Below are positions 17,108-25,184 of a DNA stretch of 64,000 bases, piece after piece. Position numbers and translations under genes: made by a program. The notes below the pieces were generated by a model. It was not told where the DNA came from, did no database searches, and saw nothing but the letters and a program-made list of their open reading frames with translations. Source of the DNA: Gordonia lacunae (GTDB lineage: Bacteria; Actinomycetota; Actinomycetes; Mycobacteriales; Mycobacteriaceae); NCBI RefSeq assembly GCF_002149015.1, contig NZ_NGFO01000023.1, forward strand, positions 31,306 to 95,305, in the 5' to 3' direction. Position 1 is the first letter of the stretch; each line of letters opens with the position of its first letter.

Positions 17108-17737
17108 ATGACACAGGTCGTCGACCGACAGGCCCGCATCGAGGCCCGCTCACGCGACAAGTTCCAGGCGAAGCGCGACGAGCTGGCCATGGCGACTCTG
17201 ACGACGCTGGCCGAACTGGGGTACGCGCGGACGAGTCTGCGCGAGATCGCGCAGAATTCCGAGTACTCACACGGGGTCTTGCACTACTACTTCACCGACA
17301 AACTCGATCTCATCGCCCACGCGGTGCGGCAGTACGAGGCCGTCTGCGTCACCCGCTACGACGAAGTCGTCGCCAACGCGGTCACCGCCACCCGGTTGCG
17401 CGACGAGTTCGCCGACACGTTCTTCGCCGGCATGCACTCCGAGGCGTCCATTCACCGGCTCTGGTACGACCTGCGCAATCAGAGCATGTTCGACGACTCG
17501 TTCCGTGCGGACGTCATCGAGATCGAGAGCCGGCGCGAAGAGATGATCTGGCGCGTCGTGGACAGGTTCTGCGAGCTGTCGGGGAACCAGCCCGCGGTGA
17601 CGCCCGCGGTCGCCTACATCGCACTCGACGGCATCTTCCAGCGTGGGCTGCTCAGCGAGATCGACGGTCGGCCCGACGGTGTAGCGAGCGCCCGACGCGA
17701 CCTCATCGCGTTCTTCGACGTCGTGGGGCACCGCTGA
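17108..17737 (+). CDS. TetR-family transcriptional regulator
   Basis: 209 residues. The helix-turn-helix spans about residues 25-70 (ATLTTLAELGYARTSLREIAQNSEYSHGVLHYYFTDKLDLI), followed by a ligand-binding helical domain. ATG 17108 is preceded by GGACGGCGAG. A longer frame begins inside the acyl-CoA synthetase and is not credible. It lies after the SDR / saccharopine-dehydrogenase-like / ligase run and probably represses it, with the ligand being a pathway metabolite or acyl-CoA. Confidence 0.85.
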   Translation: MTQVVDRQARIEARSRDKFQAKRDELAMATLTTLAELGYARTSLREIAQNSEYSHGVLHYYFTDKLDLIAHAVRQYEAVCVTRYDEVVANAVTATRLRDEFADTFFAGMHSEASIHRLWYDLRNQSMFDDSFRADVIEIESRREEMIWRVVDRFCELSGNQPAVTPAVAYIALDGIFQRGLLSEIDGRPDGVASARRDLIAFFDVVGHR

Positions 17738-17789
17738 CCGTCTGACCAGTCGAGTCGCGCGTTCGTGCGCAGCATCACAGCACCCTGCC

Positions 17790-17820
17790 CTAATACTTCG
17801 AAGTCCTAAGTATTAGACTT
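17790..17820. promoter_or_regulatory. Nested palindromes upstream of marR
   Basis: CTAATACTT - 9 nt - AAGTATTAG is a perfect 9-bp inverted repeat (17790-17816). A second, overlapping dyad AAGTC...GACTT spans 17801-17820. The site is AT-rich against its surroundings and sits just before the GTG of marR, as expected for MarR autorepression. TAGACT at 17814-17819 could serve as the -10. Confidence 0.65.
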
Positions 17821-17827
17821 TCTAAAC

Positions 17828-18301
17828 GTGCCCGCTTCCGACCCCGCCCAGCTCGCCCAGACCCTGCGGCCGACGATCACGAGGCTCTACCTCGCTCTTC
17901 GCCGGCGCGCACCGTCGGTCGAGCTGACCGCGGCGCAGATGTCCGCCCTGAGCGTCCTCGCCGACCACGGGTCGATGCGCATGGGTGAATTCGCCGACCG
18001 CGAATCCATCCGCATGCCGACAGCGACGTCGGTGATCGACGGACTCACGAAACACGAACTGGTCGAACGCAGTCCCGATCCCAACGACCGTCGAGCCGTG
18101 CTCGTCGGCCTCACCGAGCACGGGCGCACCCTCGTCCGGCAGATCCGCGAACAGCGCGACGTCATCCTGACCGGTGCACTCGCCGAACTCAGCGATGAGC
18201 AGCGCGACGCCATCGCCGCGGCCGGACCGGCCCTGCAGGCCCTGCGCGACCAACTCGACAACCATCCGGCATCGCGCGCCGCATCCCCGGCGCGCGTGTG
18301 A
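17828..18301 (+). CDS. MarR-family transcriptional regulator
   Basis: 157 residues with the winged-helix core at about 35-110 (LTAAQMSALSVLADHGSMRMGEFADRESIRMPTATSVIDGLTKHELVERSPDPNDRRAVLVGLTEHG when read as one block). The DPNDRRAVLV wing is a MarR hallmark. The GTG start has no ribosome site but a TAGACT 8 bases upstream, so the mRNA is probably leaderless. It is followed after 49 bp by an MFS exporter, the usual repressor-pump pair. Confidence 0.85.
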   Translation: MPASDPAQLAQTLRPTITRLYLALRRRAPSVELTAAQMSALSVLADHGSMRMGEFADRESIRMPTATSVIDGLTKHELVERSPDPNDRRAVLVGLTEHGRTLVRQIREQRDVILTGALAELSDEQRDAIAAAGPALQALRDQLDNHPASRAASPARV

Positions 18302-18350
18302 GCGGGCGGCCGCGGCGCCGGCCGACCCGCCTGATCTGGCAAAGGACCCC

Positions 18351-19637
18351 ATGACCGTCACCGAACACACCCCCAGCGGCACCGTCGCGAGCGGCGCCGA
18401 CCAGGCCGCGGCCGAACCGTCGATGCTCGCCTCCCTCCGGGCGCAACCGCGCGCGGTGTGGATCACCGCATTCGCCGCCGTCATCGCCTTCATGGGCATC
18501 GGCCTCGTCGACCCGATCCTGCACAGCATCGCCGAAGCGCTGAACGCCCCGCCGGAGAAGCTCACCCTCCTGTTCGGTGTCTACGTCGGCGTCCAGTGCG
18601 TCGCGATGCTGCTGACCGGCTGGGCCGCATACCGTTTCGGCCCCCGGCGAACCCTCACCGTCGGGCTGGGACTCATCGTCGTCGCCGCCGGCGTCTCGGC
18701 CTTCGCCGACAACATCGACCAGCTCATCGCCTACCGGGTGATCTGGGGTCTCGGCAACGCGTTGTTCCTCGCCACCGCACTGGCTTTCATCGTCCAGTCC
18801 GCGGTCGGCAACCGCAACAGCGCCATCATGATGTACGAGGCCGCGCTGGGGATCGGGCTGGCCGTCGGCCCACTCCTGGGCGCCACTCTCGGCGAATGGA
18901 CGTGGCGCGCACCGTTTGCCGGAACTGCGCTGCTGATGCTGGCCGGTGCCGTTCTCTGTGCGGTCATGCTGCCCGCCGACGGCCCGCGATCCGAACGGGT
19001 CCGGGTGCGGATCGTCGACCCGCTCAAGGTCCTGCGCAATCGCACGCTGTTCGTCACCTCCGTGGGTTCCGCCTTCTACACCGGCGCACTGTTCACCGTG
19101 ATCGCCTGGGCGCCCATCGCGATGGGTCTCCGGCCCATCTACGCGGGCCTGGTCTTCTTCGGCTGGGGCCTGCTCACCGCCGTCGCGGGCGTCTTCGTGG
19201 CACCGCTCCTGGCCAAGCTCGTCGGTGAGAAGGCCGGTGTCATGGTCGCCATCTCGACGTACGGACTGGTCATGGTGCTGGCCGGAATCGGCACGGCCAC
19301 CGGACAGGTCTGGCTGATCGGTCTGGCCGTCATCCTCTCCGGCTTCCCCTCGGGCGTGCTCAACACCCTGTTCACCGACGTCGCGATGTCGGCGGTCGGC
19401 GGCGACACCCCGCGGTCGGTCTCGAGTGCCGGGTTCAGCTTCCTCCGCTGGATGGGCGCCGCCATCGCGGCCGTGCTGGTCGCCTACCTCGCGAAGTGGA
19501 CCGGCTCGGAGGCGACGCCGTGGTGGTTCGCCACCGGATACTGCGTCGTCGCGCTCGGCGCGGTGTCGCTGGCGAAGGTCGCCCACGACCGCAAGGTCGC
19601 CGACGACGCCGCACTCATCGGAGCCGAGGAGTTCTGA
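18351..19637 (+). CDS. Major facilitator superfamily transporter (DHA1-like)
   Basis: 428 residues with twelve hydrophobic spans. Motif A-like GWAAYRFGPRRTLTVG lies after span 2. The N-terminus is a cytoplasmic stretch of about 33 residues. It resembles drug-efflux members (span 1 FMGIGLVDPILHSIAEAL). It follows the MarR gene by 49 bp and is presumably induced by the MarR ligand. The start at ATG 18351 lies after AAAGGACCCC. Export of a toxic or antimicrobial compound is the likely role; the compound is unknown. Confidence 0.85.
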   Translation: MTVTEHTPSGTVASGADQAAAEPSMLASLRAQPRAVWITAFAAVIAFMGIGLVDPILHSIAEALNAPPEKLTLLFGVYVGVQCVAMLLTGWAAYRFGPRRTLTVGLGLIVVAAGVSAFADNIDQLIAYRVIWGLGNALFLATALAFIVQSAVGNRNSAIMMYEAALGIGLAVGPLLGATLGEWTWRAPFAGTALLMLAGAVLCAVMLPADGPRSERVRVRIVDPLKVLRNRTLFVTSVGSAFYTGALFTVIAWAPIAMGLRPIYAGLVFFGWGLLTAVAGVFVAPLLAKLVGEKAGVMVAISTYGLVMVLAGIGTATGQVWLIGLAVILSGFPSGVLNTLFTDVAMSAVGGDTPRSVSSAGFSFLRWMGAAIAAVLVAYLAKWTGSEATPWWFATGYCVVALGAVSLAKVAHDRKVADDAALIGAEEF

Positions 19638-19732
19638 GCCTCCCGCACGCGCACCTTTCTGCTCCTGCGGTGCGAGCTGCGAGCGTCGCGACCTTCCCCC
19701 ACCTAATCCGAAAGAACCACATGATTCCTGGT

Positions 19733-19826
19733 CCCTGAGGTGTGAGGAGCGATAGCGACGAGCCTCGAAGGGCCGGCGAGGCACGTCACCATGCCCTTCG
19801 TGGCTCGCTTCGCTCGCACCTCAGGG
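19733..19826. repeat. Large imperfect inverted repeat (CCCTGAGGTG ... CACCTCAGGG)
   Basis: The arms start CCCTGAGGTG and end CACCTCAGGG, and an inner CGAAGGGC pairs with GCCCTTCG. It resembles the outer arms of the repeats at 19901 and 24198, so it may be a variant of the same dispersed family. Confidence 0.6.
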
Positions 19827-19900
19827 AGCAGAGAAGCAGGCCCCCGCCGCTCCGTCGGGCGGGCCCTTTCGTCGTCCACGACGGCCGAGCGTCACCCCCG

Positions 19901-20113
19901 CTCCCTGAGGAGCGAGCTTGCGAGCGTCACGAAGGGTCCTGGTGAGATGCGTGGCAGACCCTTCGTGACGCGCCCTCCGCAAGCTCCGGACGCTCCTCAG
20001 GGCACGGCAACTGGTCTCTCCCTCCGCAAGCTCCGGACGCTCCTCAGGGCACGGCAACTGGTCGCCCCCTCCGCAAGCTCCGGCCGCTCCTCAGGGAACG
20101 GCGATTGGTCGCG
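19901..20113. repeat. Dispersed palindromic repeat, copy A, with three 47-bp tail units
   Basis: The head is CTCCCTGAGGAGCGAGCTTG, then GCGTCACGAAGGGTC, which pairs with GACCCTTCGTGACGC about 20 bases later. The outer arms CTCCTCAGGG re-close the palindrome. Tail units start with CCTCCGC at 19974, 20021 and 20068 (47-bp period). Copy B at 24198 shares the first 38 bases exactly. Confidence 0.85.
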
Positions 20114-20200
20114 CCTGGCACCCTCAGGGAGCAAAGGCGGGACGGGTGCGGATCTGCGAATCAATGACCGGCAGGCGGATCGCCCGGTACCGTCCGCGGG

Positions 20201-20887
20201 ATGACGGATTCCAAAGTGATCGTCGCCATCCGGGGTGGTGGACCCGCGCGTGCAGATGTCGCCGCCCTCGTCGAACGATGCGCAGCGGCCGGGGCCACGC
20301 GCGTCCAGGTCAACCTCAGCGACGACCCGGTGTCGGGCGCCATGCGCATCGACGAACTCGATCCGCCCATCACCGCGGTGGTGGCGTTCTGGGCCCCCGA
20401 CCCCGGCGCGGTTCTCGCCGTCGTCGACGACGGCCTCCACGGTCCGATCGCCGCCTGGGAGGTCACCGATCGAGCGCCGCTGAATCCAAAACTCCCCGCC
20501 GACGGGTCGCGCATCGACGCGCTGTCCAACATCGCGTTCCTGCGCCGCCCCGACGACCTCGACCGCGACGAGTGGCTCCGACGGTGGCTGGACGATCACA
20601 CACAGGTCGCCATCGACACCCAGGCCACGTTCGGGTATGTCCAGAACATCGTCGAACGACCGCTGACCGAGAACGCCCCGTCGGTCGCGGCCATCGTCGA
20701 AGAACTGTTCCCGATGGAGGCGGTCAACGACATCCACGCGTTCTACGGGAGCGGCGGAGACCAGCAGGAACTGGAACGGCGGATGACCCTGATGCTCGAG
20801 AGCGTCACGCGGTTCGGTGCCGATCGCCATCTCGACGTCGTGCCGACCTCGCGTCACGACTTCGACCTCAACCGGTCGCGGGCCTGA
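20201..20887 (+). CDS. EthD-domain protein
   Basis: 228 residues. The second half resembles the EthD/dimeric alpha-beta barrel group (LDRDEWLRRWLDDHTQVAIDTQATFGYVQNIVERPL). EthD proteins accompany oxidative catabolic clusters, and their biochemical role is mostly unknown. A probable -10 (TACCGT) 7 bp upstream suggests a leaderless message. It converges on the XRE-cupin gene with 9 bp between stops. The match is moderate, so the family name is likely and any function is open. Confidence 0.65.
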   Translation: MTDSKVIVAIRGGGPARADVAALVERCAAAGATRVQVNLSDDPVSGAMRIDELDPPITAVVAFWAPDPGAVLAVVDDGLHGPIAAWEVTDRAPLNPKLPADGSRIDALSNIAFLRRPDDLDRDEWLRRWLDDHTQVAIDTQATFGYVQNIVERPLTENAPSVAAIVEELFPMEAVNDIHAFYGSGGDQQELERRMTLMLESVTRFGADRHLDVVPTSRHDFDLNRSRA

Positions 20888-20896
20888 ATCAGGCTG

Positions 20897-21544
20897 TCAC
20901 ACAGCCGAATCCGGGAACGCGATCACCGACAGAAAGCGCACCGGCAGTTCGACGAGTTCGACGGGACCGTGTGCCCCCTCGCCGTCGAGCTGTAGCGAGT
21001 CGCCCGGGTGCATCCGGTACACCGAGCGACTGTGAGCGTAATCCAGGACGCCTTCGAGGACGTAGAGGAATTCGGTTCCGGCGTGCTGGAACAGCGGTTG
21101 GGTGACCGACTTCTCGGTCAGGGTGACGAGTAGGCATTCGAGCCGCTTGTGCTCTCCGCGCAACGACCCGAGCAGTTCGTACTCGTGGCCCTCCCGAGAT
21201 CCCTCGCGGATGATCTCCGAGCCCTCACCCGCTTTGACGAACACCGCCGAGCGCTCCATCTCGGCACCCCGGAACAGCGAGGTGACCGACACGTCGAATC
21301 CGTTGGCCAGGCGGGCCAGGGTGCTGAGGCTGCACGAGGTCTGGGCGTTCTCGATCTTCGACAGCATCGCCTTCGAGATGCCGACGCGAGTCGCCATGTC
21401 TCCCACGGAGAGTCCCTGCTGGCGTCGCAGGCGCCGCACGTTGTGCGCGATCGCGGTCTCGAGTTCCAACTCCTCGACCGACTGGTCGACGGGCCGCTCT
21501 CGCGCTGTGCCGGATTGATTCCGGATCAAAGGGTCGTCCGTCAC
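20897..21544 (-). CDS. XRE-family regulator with C-terminal cupin domain
   Basis: 215 residues from GTG 21544. A longer frame to 21589 is possible. The helix-turn-helix spans about residues 30-85 (HNVRRLRRQQGLSVGDMATRVGISKAMLSKIENAQ) and the cupin lies at 140-215 (FQHAGTEFLYVLEGVLDY, then MHPGDSLQLDGEGAHGPVEL). Such XRE-cupin proteins often sense small amino or organic acids and control nearby catabolic genes. It is transcribed in the same direction as, and just downstream of, the amine-pathway genes, and is a likely local regulator of them. Confidence 0.85.
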   Translation of the reverse strand: MTDDPLIRNQSGTARERPVDQSVEELELETAIAHNVRRLRRQQGLSVGDMATRVGISKAMLSKIENAQTSCSLSTLARLANGFDVSVTSLFRGAEMERSAVFVKAGEGSEIIREGSREGHEYELLGSLRGEHKRLECLLVTLTEKSVTQPLFQHAGTEFLYVLEGVLDYAHSRSVYRMHPGDSLQLDGEGAHGPVELVELPVRFLSVIAFPDSAV

Positions 21545-21639
21545 GCTGCCAGCATAGTGAGAAACACCGTTCACTGACAGTTGACACACGAAGACACCTC
21601 CCGTCGACGGTCGAGCCGAAGCGCACTCGGTCGGGCCGG

Positions 21640-22830
21640 TCAGCGCATCTCGCCGGCTCCGACATAGGGGAAGCGCGTCGTCAGCAGGTCACCCTCCGCG
21701 AACCGTGTGAACCGGAAGTCCGACTCGGGGATCCGCGGGTCCGCGCTACGCCCGTCGACCACGAGATCGGCGATCAACCGGCCGACCGCCGGCGAGATCT
21801 TGAACCCGTGGCCACTGAACCCGGCTGCCAGCACGAGCCCCTCCAGGGGTCCACGGGAGATGATCGGATTCCAGTCGGGCGTGACGTCGTAACACCCGGC
21901 ATAACTCGTGGTGATCGCCGGATCGGTGAAACCGGGGAATCGCGTGCCGACCTTCTCGACGGTGAGGTCGATGAAGTCCGAATCCGCGCGATTGCGGTAG
22001 TCGTCCGGATCTGCGACGTCGAGAGCCGCGAGATCGCTGTTGCCGAAGAGGATCTCACCGCGGACGTCGGGGCGGACGTACTGCAGCGACACCAGATCGG
22101 AGAACACGGGCACGTCGCCGAGCGCGTCACCGGGATGGATCATCACGATCTGTTCGCGGTGCACCTCGATCGGGACGTCGACTCCGTAGGGAGCGAGGAA
22201 CGGCCTGGACCAGACTCCGGTGGCGACCACGACGGTGTCCGCGGAGATCGTCGAACCGTCCGCGAGACGAACCCCCGTCACCCGGTCCGCGTCGAGGACC
22301 AGGCCGGTCACGGTGGTGCCCTGACGGATTCGGATTCCCGTCGCCCGCGCCGAGGCCGCGAAGGCCTGCGCGGTCTGGTAGGCATCCCCGTAGCCGCCGC
22401 GCTCTTCCCAGCCGAACGCCGCGAACGGTTCGAGGTCGGCGGCCGGCCACATCGCGGCCACGTCGGCGGCGTCGATCTCCTCGGTCTGCACGCCGACCGC
22501 GCGCTGCGCTGCCAGACTCTTCCGCATGTTCTCGACATTCGGTTCGCCCACGCCGACGACGTAACCGGTCTGGCGGAACCCGATGTCGGAGCCGAAGATC
22601 TCCTCTGCCTTCTCGAAGACCTCCAGACCGATCGCGGCCATCGCCGCCAGCGAACCCACTCCGTAGTGGCACCGCACGATGCCCGACGACTTGCCGGTCA
22701 TCCCACCGCCGACGGTGTCCCGCTCGCAGACGATCACATCGGTGATGCCGCGTTGTCCCAACGCCCAGGCGGCCGCCGCGCCCTCGAGCCCGCCACCGAC
22801 GATGACGACCGACGCGGTCTCGGTGCTCAC
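21640..22830 (-). CDS. FAD-dependent DAO-family oxidoreductase (sarcosine-oxidase-beta-like)
   Basis: 396 residues. The FAD dinucleotide motif VVIVGGGLEGAAAAWALGQRG lies at residues 8-28, and GGGMTGKSSGIVRCHYG near residue 45 resembles the flavin-contact segment of sarcosine and dimethylglycine oxidases. The C-terminus has CYDVTPDWNPII and GFSGHGFKISPAVG, also DAO hallmarks. Substrates of the family are secondary or tertiary N-methyl amino acids. GTG 22830 overlaps the stop of the glutamate-synthase-like gene by 4 bp. In the proposed pathway it is the best candidate to oxidise N-methylglutamate to glutamate and formaldehyde, in place of the multi-subunit MgdABCD. That step is inferred from context. 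Confidence 0.8.
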   Translation of the reverse strand: MSTETASVVIVGGGLEGAAAAWALGQRGITDVIVCERDTVGGGMTGKSSGIVRCHYGVGSLAAMAAIGLEVFEKAEEIFGSDIGFRQTGYVVGVGEPNVENMRKSLAAQRAVGVQTEEIDAADVAAMWPAADLEPFAAFGWEERGGYGDAYQTAQAFAASARATGIRIRQGTTVTGLVLDADRVTGVRLADGSTISADTVVVATGVWSRPFLAPYGVDVPIEVHREQIVMIHPGDALGDVPVFSDLVSLQYVRPDVRGEILFGNSDLAALDVADPDDYRNRADSDFIDLTVEKVGTRFPGFTDPAITTSYAGCYDVTPDWNPIISRGPLEGLVLAAGFSGHGFKISPAVGRLIADLVVDGRSADPRIPESDFRFTRFAEGDLLTTRFPYVGAGEMR

Positions 22831-24158
22831 AGCCCGGTCCCCGGAATCCAGTTCGTCCCGGCGAGCGGAACGCGTGCCATCGCCGACGCCTCGATCGAGA
22901 TGGCGACGAGGTCTTCGGGCTCCAGATGCTGCAGGTGCGCCTTGCCGCACGCACGGGCGATCGTCTGGGCCTCCATCGTCATCACGCGAAGGAAGTTCGC
23001 GAGACGCTTCCCGCCGAGCACCGGATCGAAACGCGCCGACAGTTCGGGGTCCTGCGTGCTGATGCCCGCGGGGTCGCGCCCGTCCTGGAAGTCGTCGTAG
23101 AATCCGGCGGCCGAGCCCAGCGCCTCGTACTCCGCGGCGTGACGCGGGTCGTTGTCCCCCAACGCGATCAGCGCCGCTGTTCCGATGGCGACGGCGTCGG
23201 CGCCGAGCGCCATCGCCTTCGCGACGTCGGCGCCGTTGCGGATTCCACCCGACACGACGAGCTGCACCTCTCGGTGCACCCCCAACTCCTGCAGGGCCTG
23301 AACCGCCTGCGGGATCGCGGCCAGCGTGGGGATACCGACGTGTTCGATGAAGACATCCTGGGTCGCTGCCGTTCCACCCTGCATCCCGTCGACCACGACG
23401 ACGTCGGCACCGGAGTGCACCGCGAGCTTCACGTCGTAATAGGTGCGGGTGGCACCGACCTTCACATAGATCGGCTTCTCCCAGTCGGTGATCTCCCGCA
23501 ACTCGTTGATCTTGATCGCCAGGTCGTCGGGCCCGGTCCAGTCGGGGTGACGGCACGCGCTCCGCTGGTCGATACCCTGCGGCAGGGTCCGCATGCCGGC
23601 GACGCGCTCCGAGATCTTCTGTCCCAGAAGCATTCCGCCGCCACCGGGCTTGGCGCCCTGGCCGAGTACGATCTCGATCGCATCGGCCTTGCGCAGATCG
23701 TCCGGATTCATGCCGTACCGCGACGGGAGGTACTGATAGACGAGATGCTTCGACTGCCCCCGCTCTTCGGGCGTCATGCCGCCATCGCCCGTGGTGGTGG
23801 ACGTGCCGACCTCCGAGGCGCCGCGCCCGAGTGCTTCCTTCGCCCCGGCCGACAGCGCCCCGAAGCTCATCCCGGCGATCGTCACCGGAGTAGAGAGATG
23901 CAACGGGTACTTCGCATTTCGGCTGCCGAGGACGACGTCGGTGTCGCAGCGTTCGCGGTACCCCTCGAGGGGGTAGCGGGACATCGACGCGCCGAGGAAC
24001 AGCAGGTCGTCGAAATGCGGCAGCTTGCGCTTGGCGCCCCAGCCACGGATGTCGTAGATGCCGGTCTCGGCGGCGCGCTGGATCGCGGCGATGGTGGTGC
24101 GGTCGAAGGTGGCCGACTCCCGCAGGCCGCGCTGTTCGATGCTCAGTTCGTTGGTCAT
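22827..24158 (-). CDS. FMN-binding glutamate-synthase-like subunit (GltB FMN domain; MgsC/GlxD-type)
   Basis: 443 residues. This is the synthase barrel of glutamate synthase as a separate protein, with VTIAGMSFGALSAGAKEALGRGA, TTTGDGGMTPEERGQ, GQGAKPGGGGMLLGQKIS, VKVGATRTYYDVKLAVHSGADVVVVDGMQGGTAATQ and GISTQDPELSARF. The three cysteines that bind the 3Fe-4S cluster in classical enzymes, just before the GI(A/S)TQDP block, are not present. The start is ATG 24158, because the longer frame runs into repeats. With the two upstream genes it forms a three-part synthase that would move an amide or methylamide nitrogen onto 2-oxoglutarate or glutamate. Confidence 0.8.
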   Translation of the reverse strand: MTNELSIEQRGLRESATFDRTTIAAIQRAAETGIYDIRGWGAKRKLPHFDDLLFLGASMSRYPLEGYRERCDTDVVLGSRNAKYPLHLSTPVTIAGMSFGALSAGAKEALGRGASEVGTSTTTGDGGMTPEERGQSKHLVYQYLPSRYGMNPDDLRKADAIEIVLGQGAKPGGGGMLLGQKISERVAGMRTLPQGIDQRSACRHPDWTGPDDLAIKINELREITDWEKPIYVKVGATRTYYDVKLAVHSGADVVVVDGMQGGTAATQDVFIEHVGIPTLAAIPQAVQALQELGVHREVQLVVSGGIRNGADVAKAMALGADAVAIGTAALIALGDNDPRHAAEYEALGSAAGFYDDFQDGRDPAGISTQDPELSARFDPVLGGKRLANFLRVMTMEAQTIARACGKAHLQHLEPEDLVAISIEASAMARVPLAGTNWIPGTGL

Positions 24159-24434
24159 GGTGATTCTCTTTCGTCGTGTGGTCGTGCGCCGTCTCCGCTC
24201 CCTGAGGAGCGAGCTTGCGAGCGTCACGAAGGGTCTCGCACGCTCGGTCCCCAGACCCTTCGTGACGCGCCCTCCGCAAGCTCCGGACGCTCCTCAGGGA
24301 GCAGGCGGTTGCGCGCCCTCCGCAGGCTCCGGACGCTCCTCAGGGAGCAGGCGGTTGCGCACCCTCCGCAGGCTCCGGACGCTCCTCAGGGAGCAGGGGG
24401 GGACGCCCCTCGCACCTCAGGGAGCAACGGAGGC
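24159..24434. other. 276-bp spacer inside the amine operon, occupied by repeats
   Basis: It separates the GXGXG gene from the FMN-subunit gene, which are otherwise a tight set. It contains repeat copy B and no gene. The palindrome could act as a transcript-processing or attenuation point, which is inferred. Confidence 0.7.
24198..24408. repeat. Dispersed palindromic repeat, copy B, with three 46-bp tail units
   Basis: The head matches copy A over the first 38 bases (CTCCCTGAGGAGCGAGCTTG and onward), with the same inner GCGTCACGAAGGGTC / GACCCTTCGTGACGC stem. Tail units start CCTCCGCA at 24271, 24317 and 24363 (46-bp period). It has the same orientation as copy A. Confidence 0.85.
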
Positions 24435-25184
24435 TCAGTACGCGGAGGTGTTGTCGACCTTGAAGTGATAGAGCTCCCGGGCCGACCCGTAGCGGGTGTA
24501 GTCGCGGGGATCGTCGTCGCCGAACCCGGCGGCCTTCAGCAGACCGGCCAGCTCTTCGAGGTGTTCGGCGCGCATCGGCTTCGCGATGCAGTCGGCGCCG
24601 AGCGACGCGACCTCGCCGCGCACATAGATACGCGTCTCGTAGATCGAGTCGCCGAGACCGTCGCCGGCGTCGCCGCGGACGACCAGACGGCCGGCCTGTG
24701 CCATGAACGCGCTGTTGTGCCCGACGTTTCCACCGACGACGATGTCGACGCCCTTCATCGAGATGCCGCACCGTGCCGCGGCGTCGCCCTCGACGACGAG
24801 GAGCCCGCCGTGCGCGGTGGCACCGGCCGACTGCGAGGCGTTGCCCTTCACGATGACGCTGCCGCTCATCATGTTCTCGGCGACACCCGTACCGGCGTTG
24901 CCGTTGATCGTCACCTCCGCCTGCTGGTTCATACCGGCCGCGTAATAGCCGACGTGCCCGTTGATGGTGATCTTCAGCGGGAGGTTGACCCCGGCGGCGA
25001 CGCTGTGGGCGCCGGCTGGGTTGTCGATGACGATCTCTCCCGAGATGTCGCCGTGCAGCATCGAATTGATTTCGCGCAGGGCGGTATCCGCGAGGTCGAA
25101 GGTGTGATTGGGGCTCATCGTCTCAGCTTTCGCCGTGTCGGTGGAGGCGGGAACGGAAGGTCGGGTGGGCAACTCGGCGGTCAT
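24435..25184 (-). CDS. GXGXG-motif glutamate-synthase-like subunit (GltB C-terminal domain; MgsB/GlxC-type)
   Basis: 249 residues of right-handed beta-helix repeats (INGHVGYYAAGMNQQAEVTINGNAGTGVAENMMSG, then VIVKGNASQSAG and VVGGNVGHNSAFMAQAG) typical of the stand-alone GXGXG domain that packs against the FMN barrel. ATG 25184 overlaps the amidotransferase stop by 4 bp. ATG 25193 is an alternative. It is a structural partner rather than a catalyst in the three-subunit synthase. The 250-bp repeat-filled gap downstream separates it from its FMN partner. Confidence 0.85.
   Translation of the reverse strand: MTAELPTRPSVPASTDTAKAETMSPNHTFDLADTALREINSMLHGDISGEIVIDNPAGAHSVAAGVNLPLKITINGHVGYYAAGMNQQAEVTINGNAGTGVAENMMSGSVIVKGNASQSAGATAHGGLLVVEGDAAARCGISMKGVDIVVGGNVGHNSAFMAQAGRLVVRGDAGDGLGDSIYETRIYVRGEVASLGADCIAKPMRAEHLEELAGLLKAAGFGDDDPRDYTRYGSARELYHFKVDNTSAY

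Larger units (their letters stand above)
19638..20200. other. 563-bp gene-free stretch filled by palindromic repeats
   Basis: No credible gene was seen. After the MFS stop there is a large imperfect hairpin (19733-19826), a GC-rich stem followed by TTTC near 19852-19870 that could terminate the MFS transcript, and then a repeat copy with three tandem tail units (19901-20113). TACCGT at 20188-20193 is a plausible -10 for the EthD gene, 7 bp before its ATG. Confidence 0.7.

Noticed and set aside
18189..19784. 531-codon minus-strand frame across the MFS gene
   Set aside because: Low-complexity, Arg/Gly/Asp-rich translation with no domain. The plus-strand MFS has twelve spans and motif A.
19974..20113. 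CRISPR-like array from the 47-bp tandem units
   Set aside because: The units are repeats without variable spacers, only three in number, and no cas genes are nearby.
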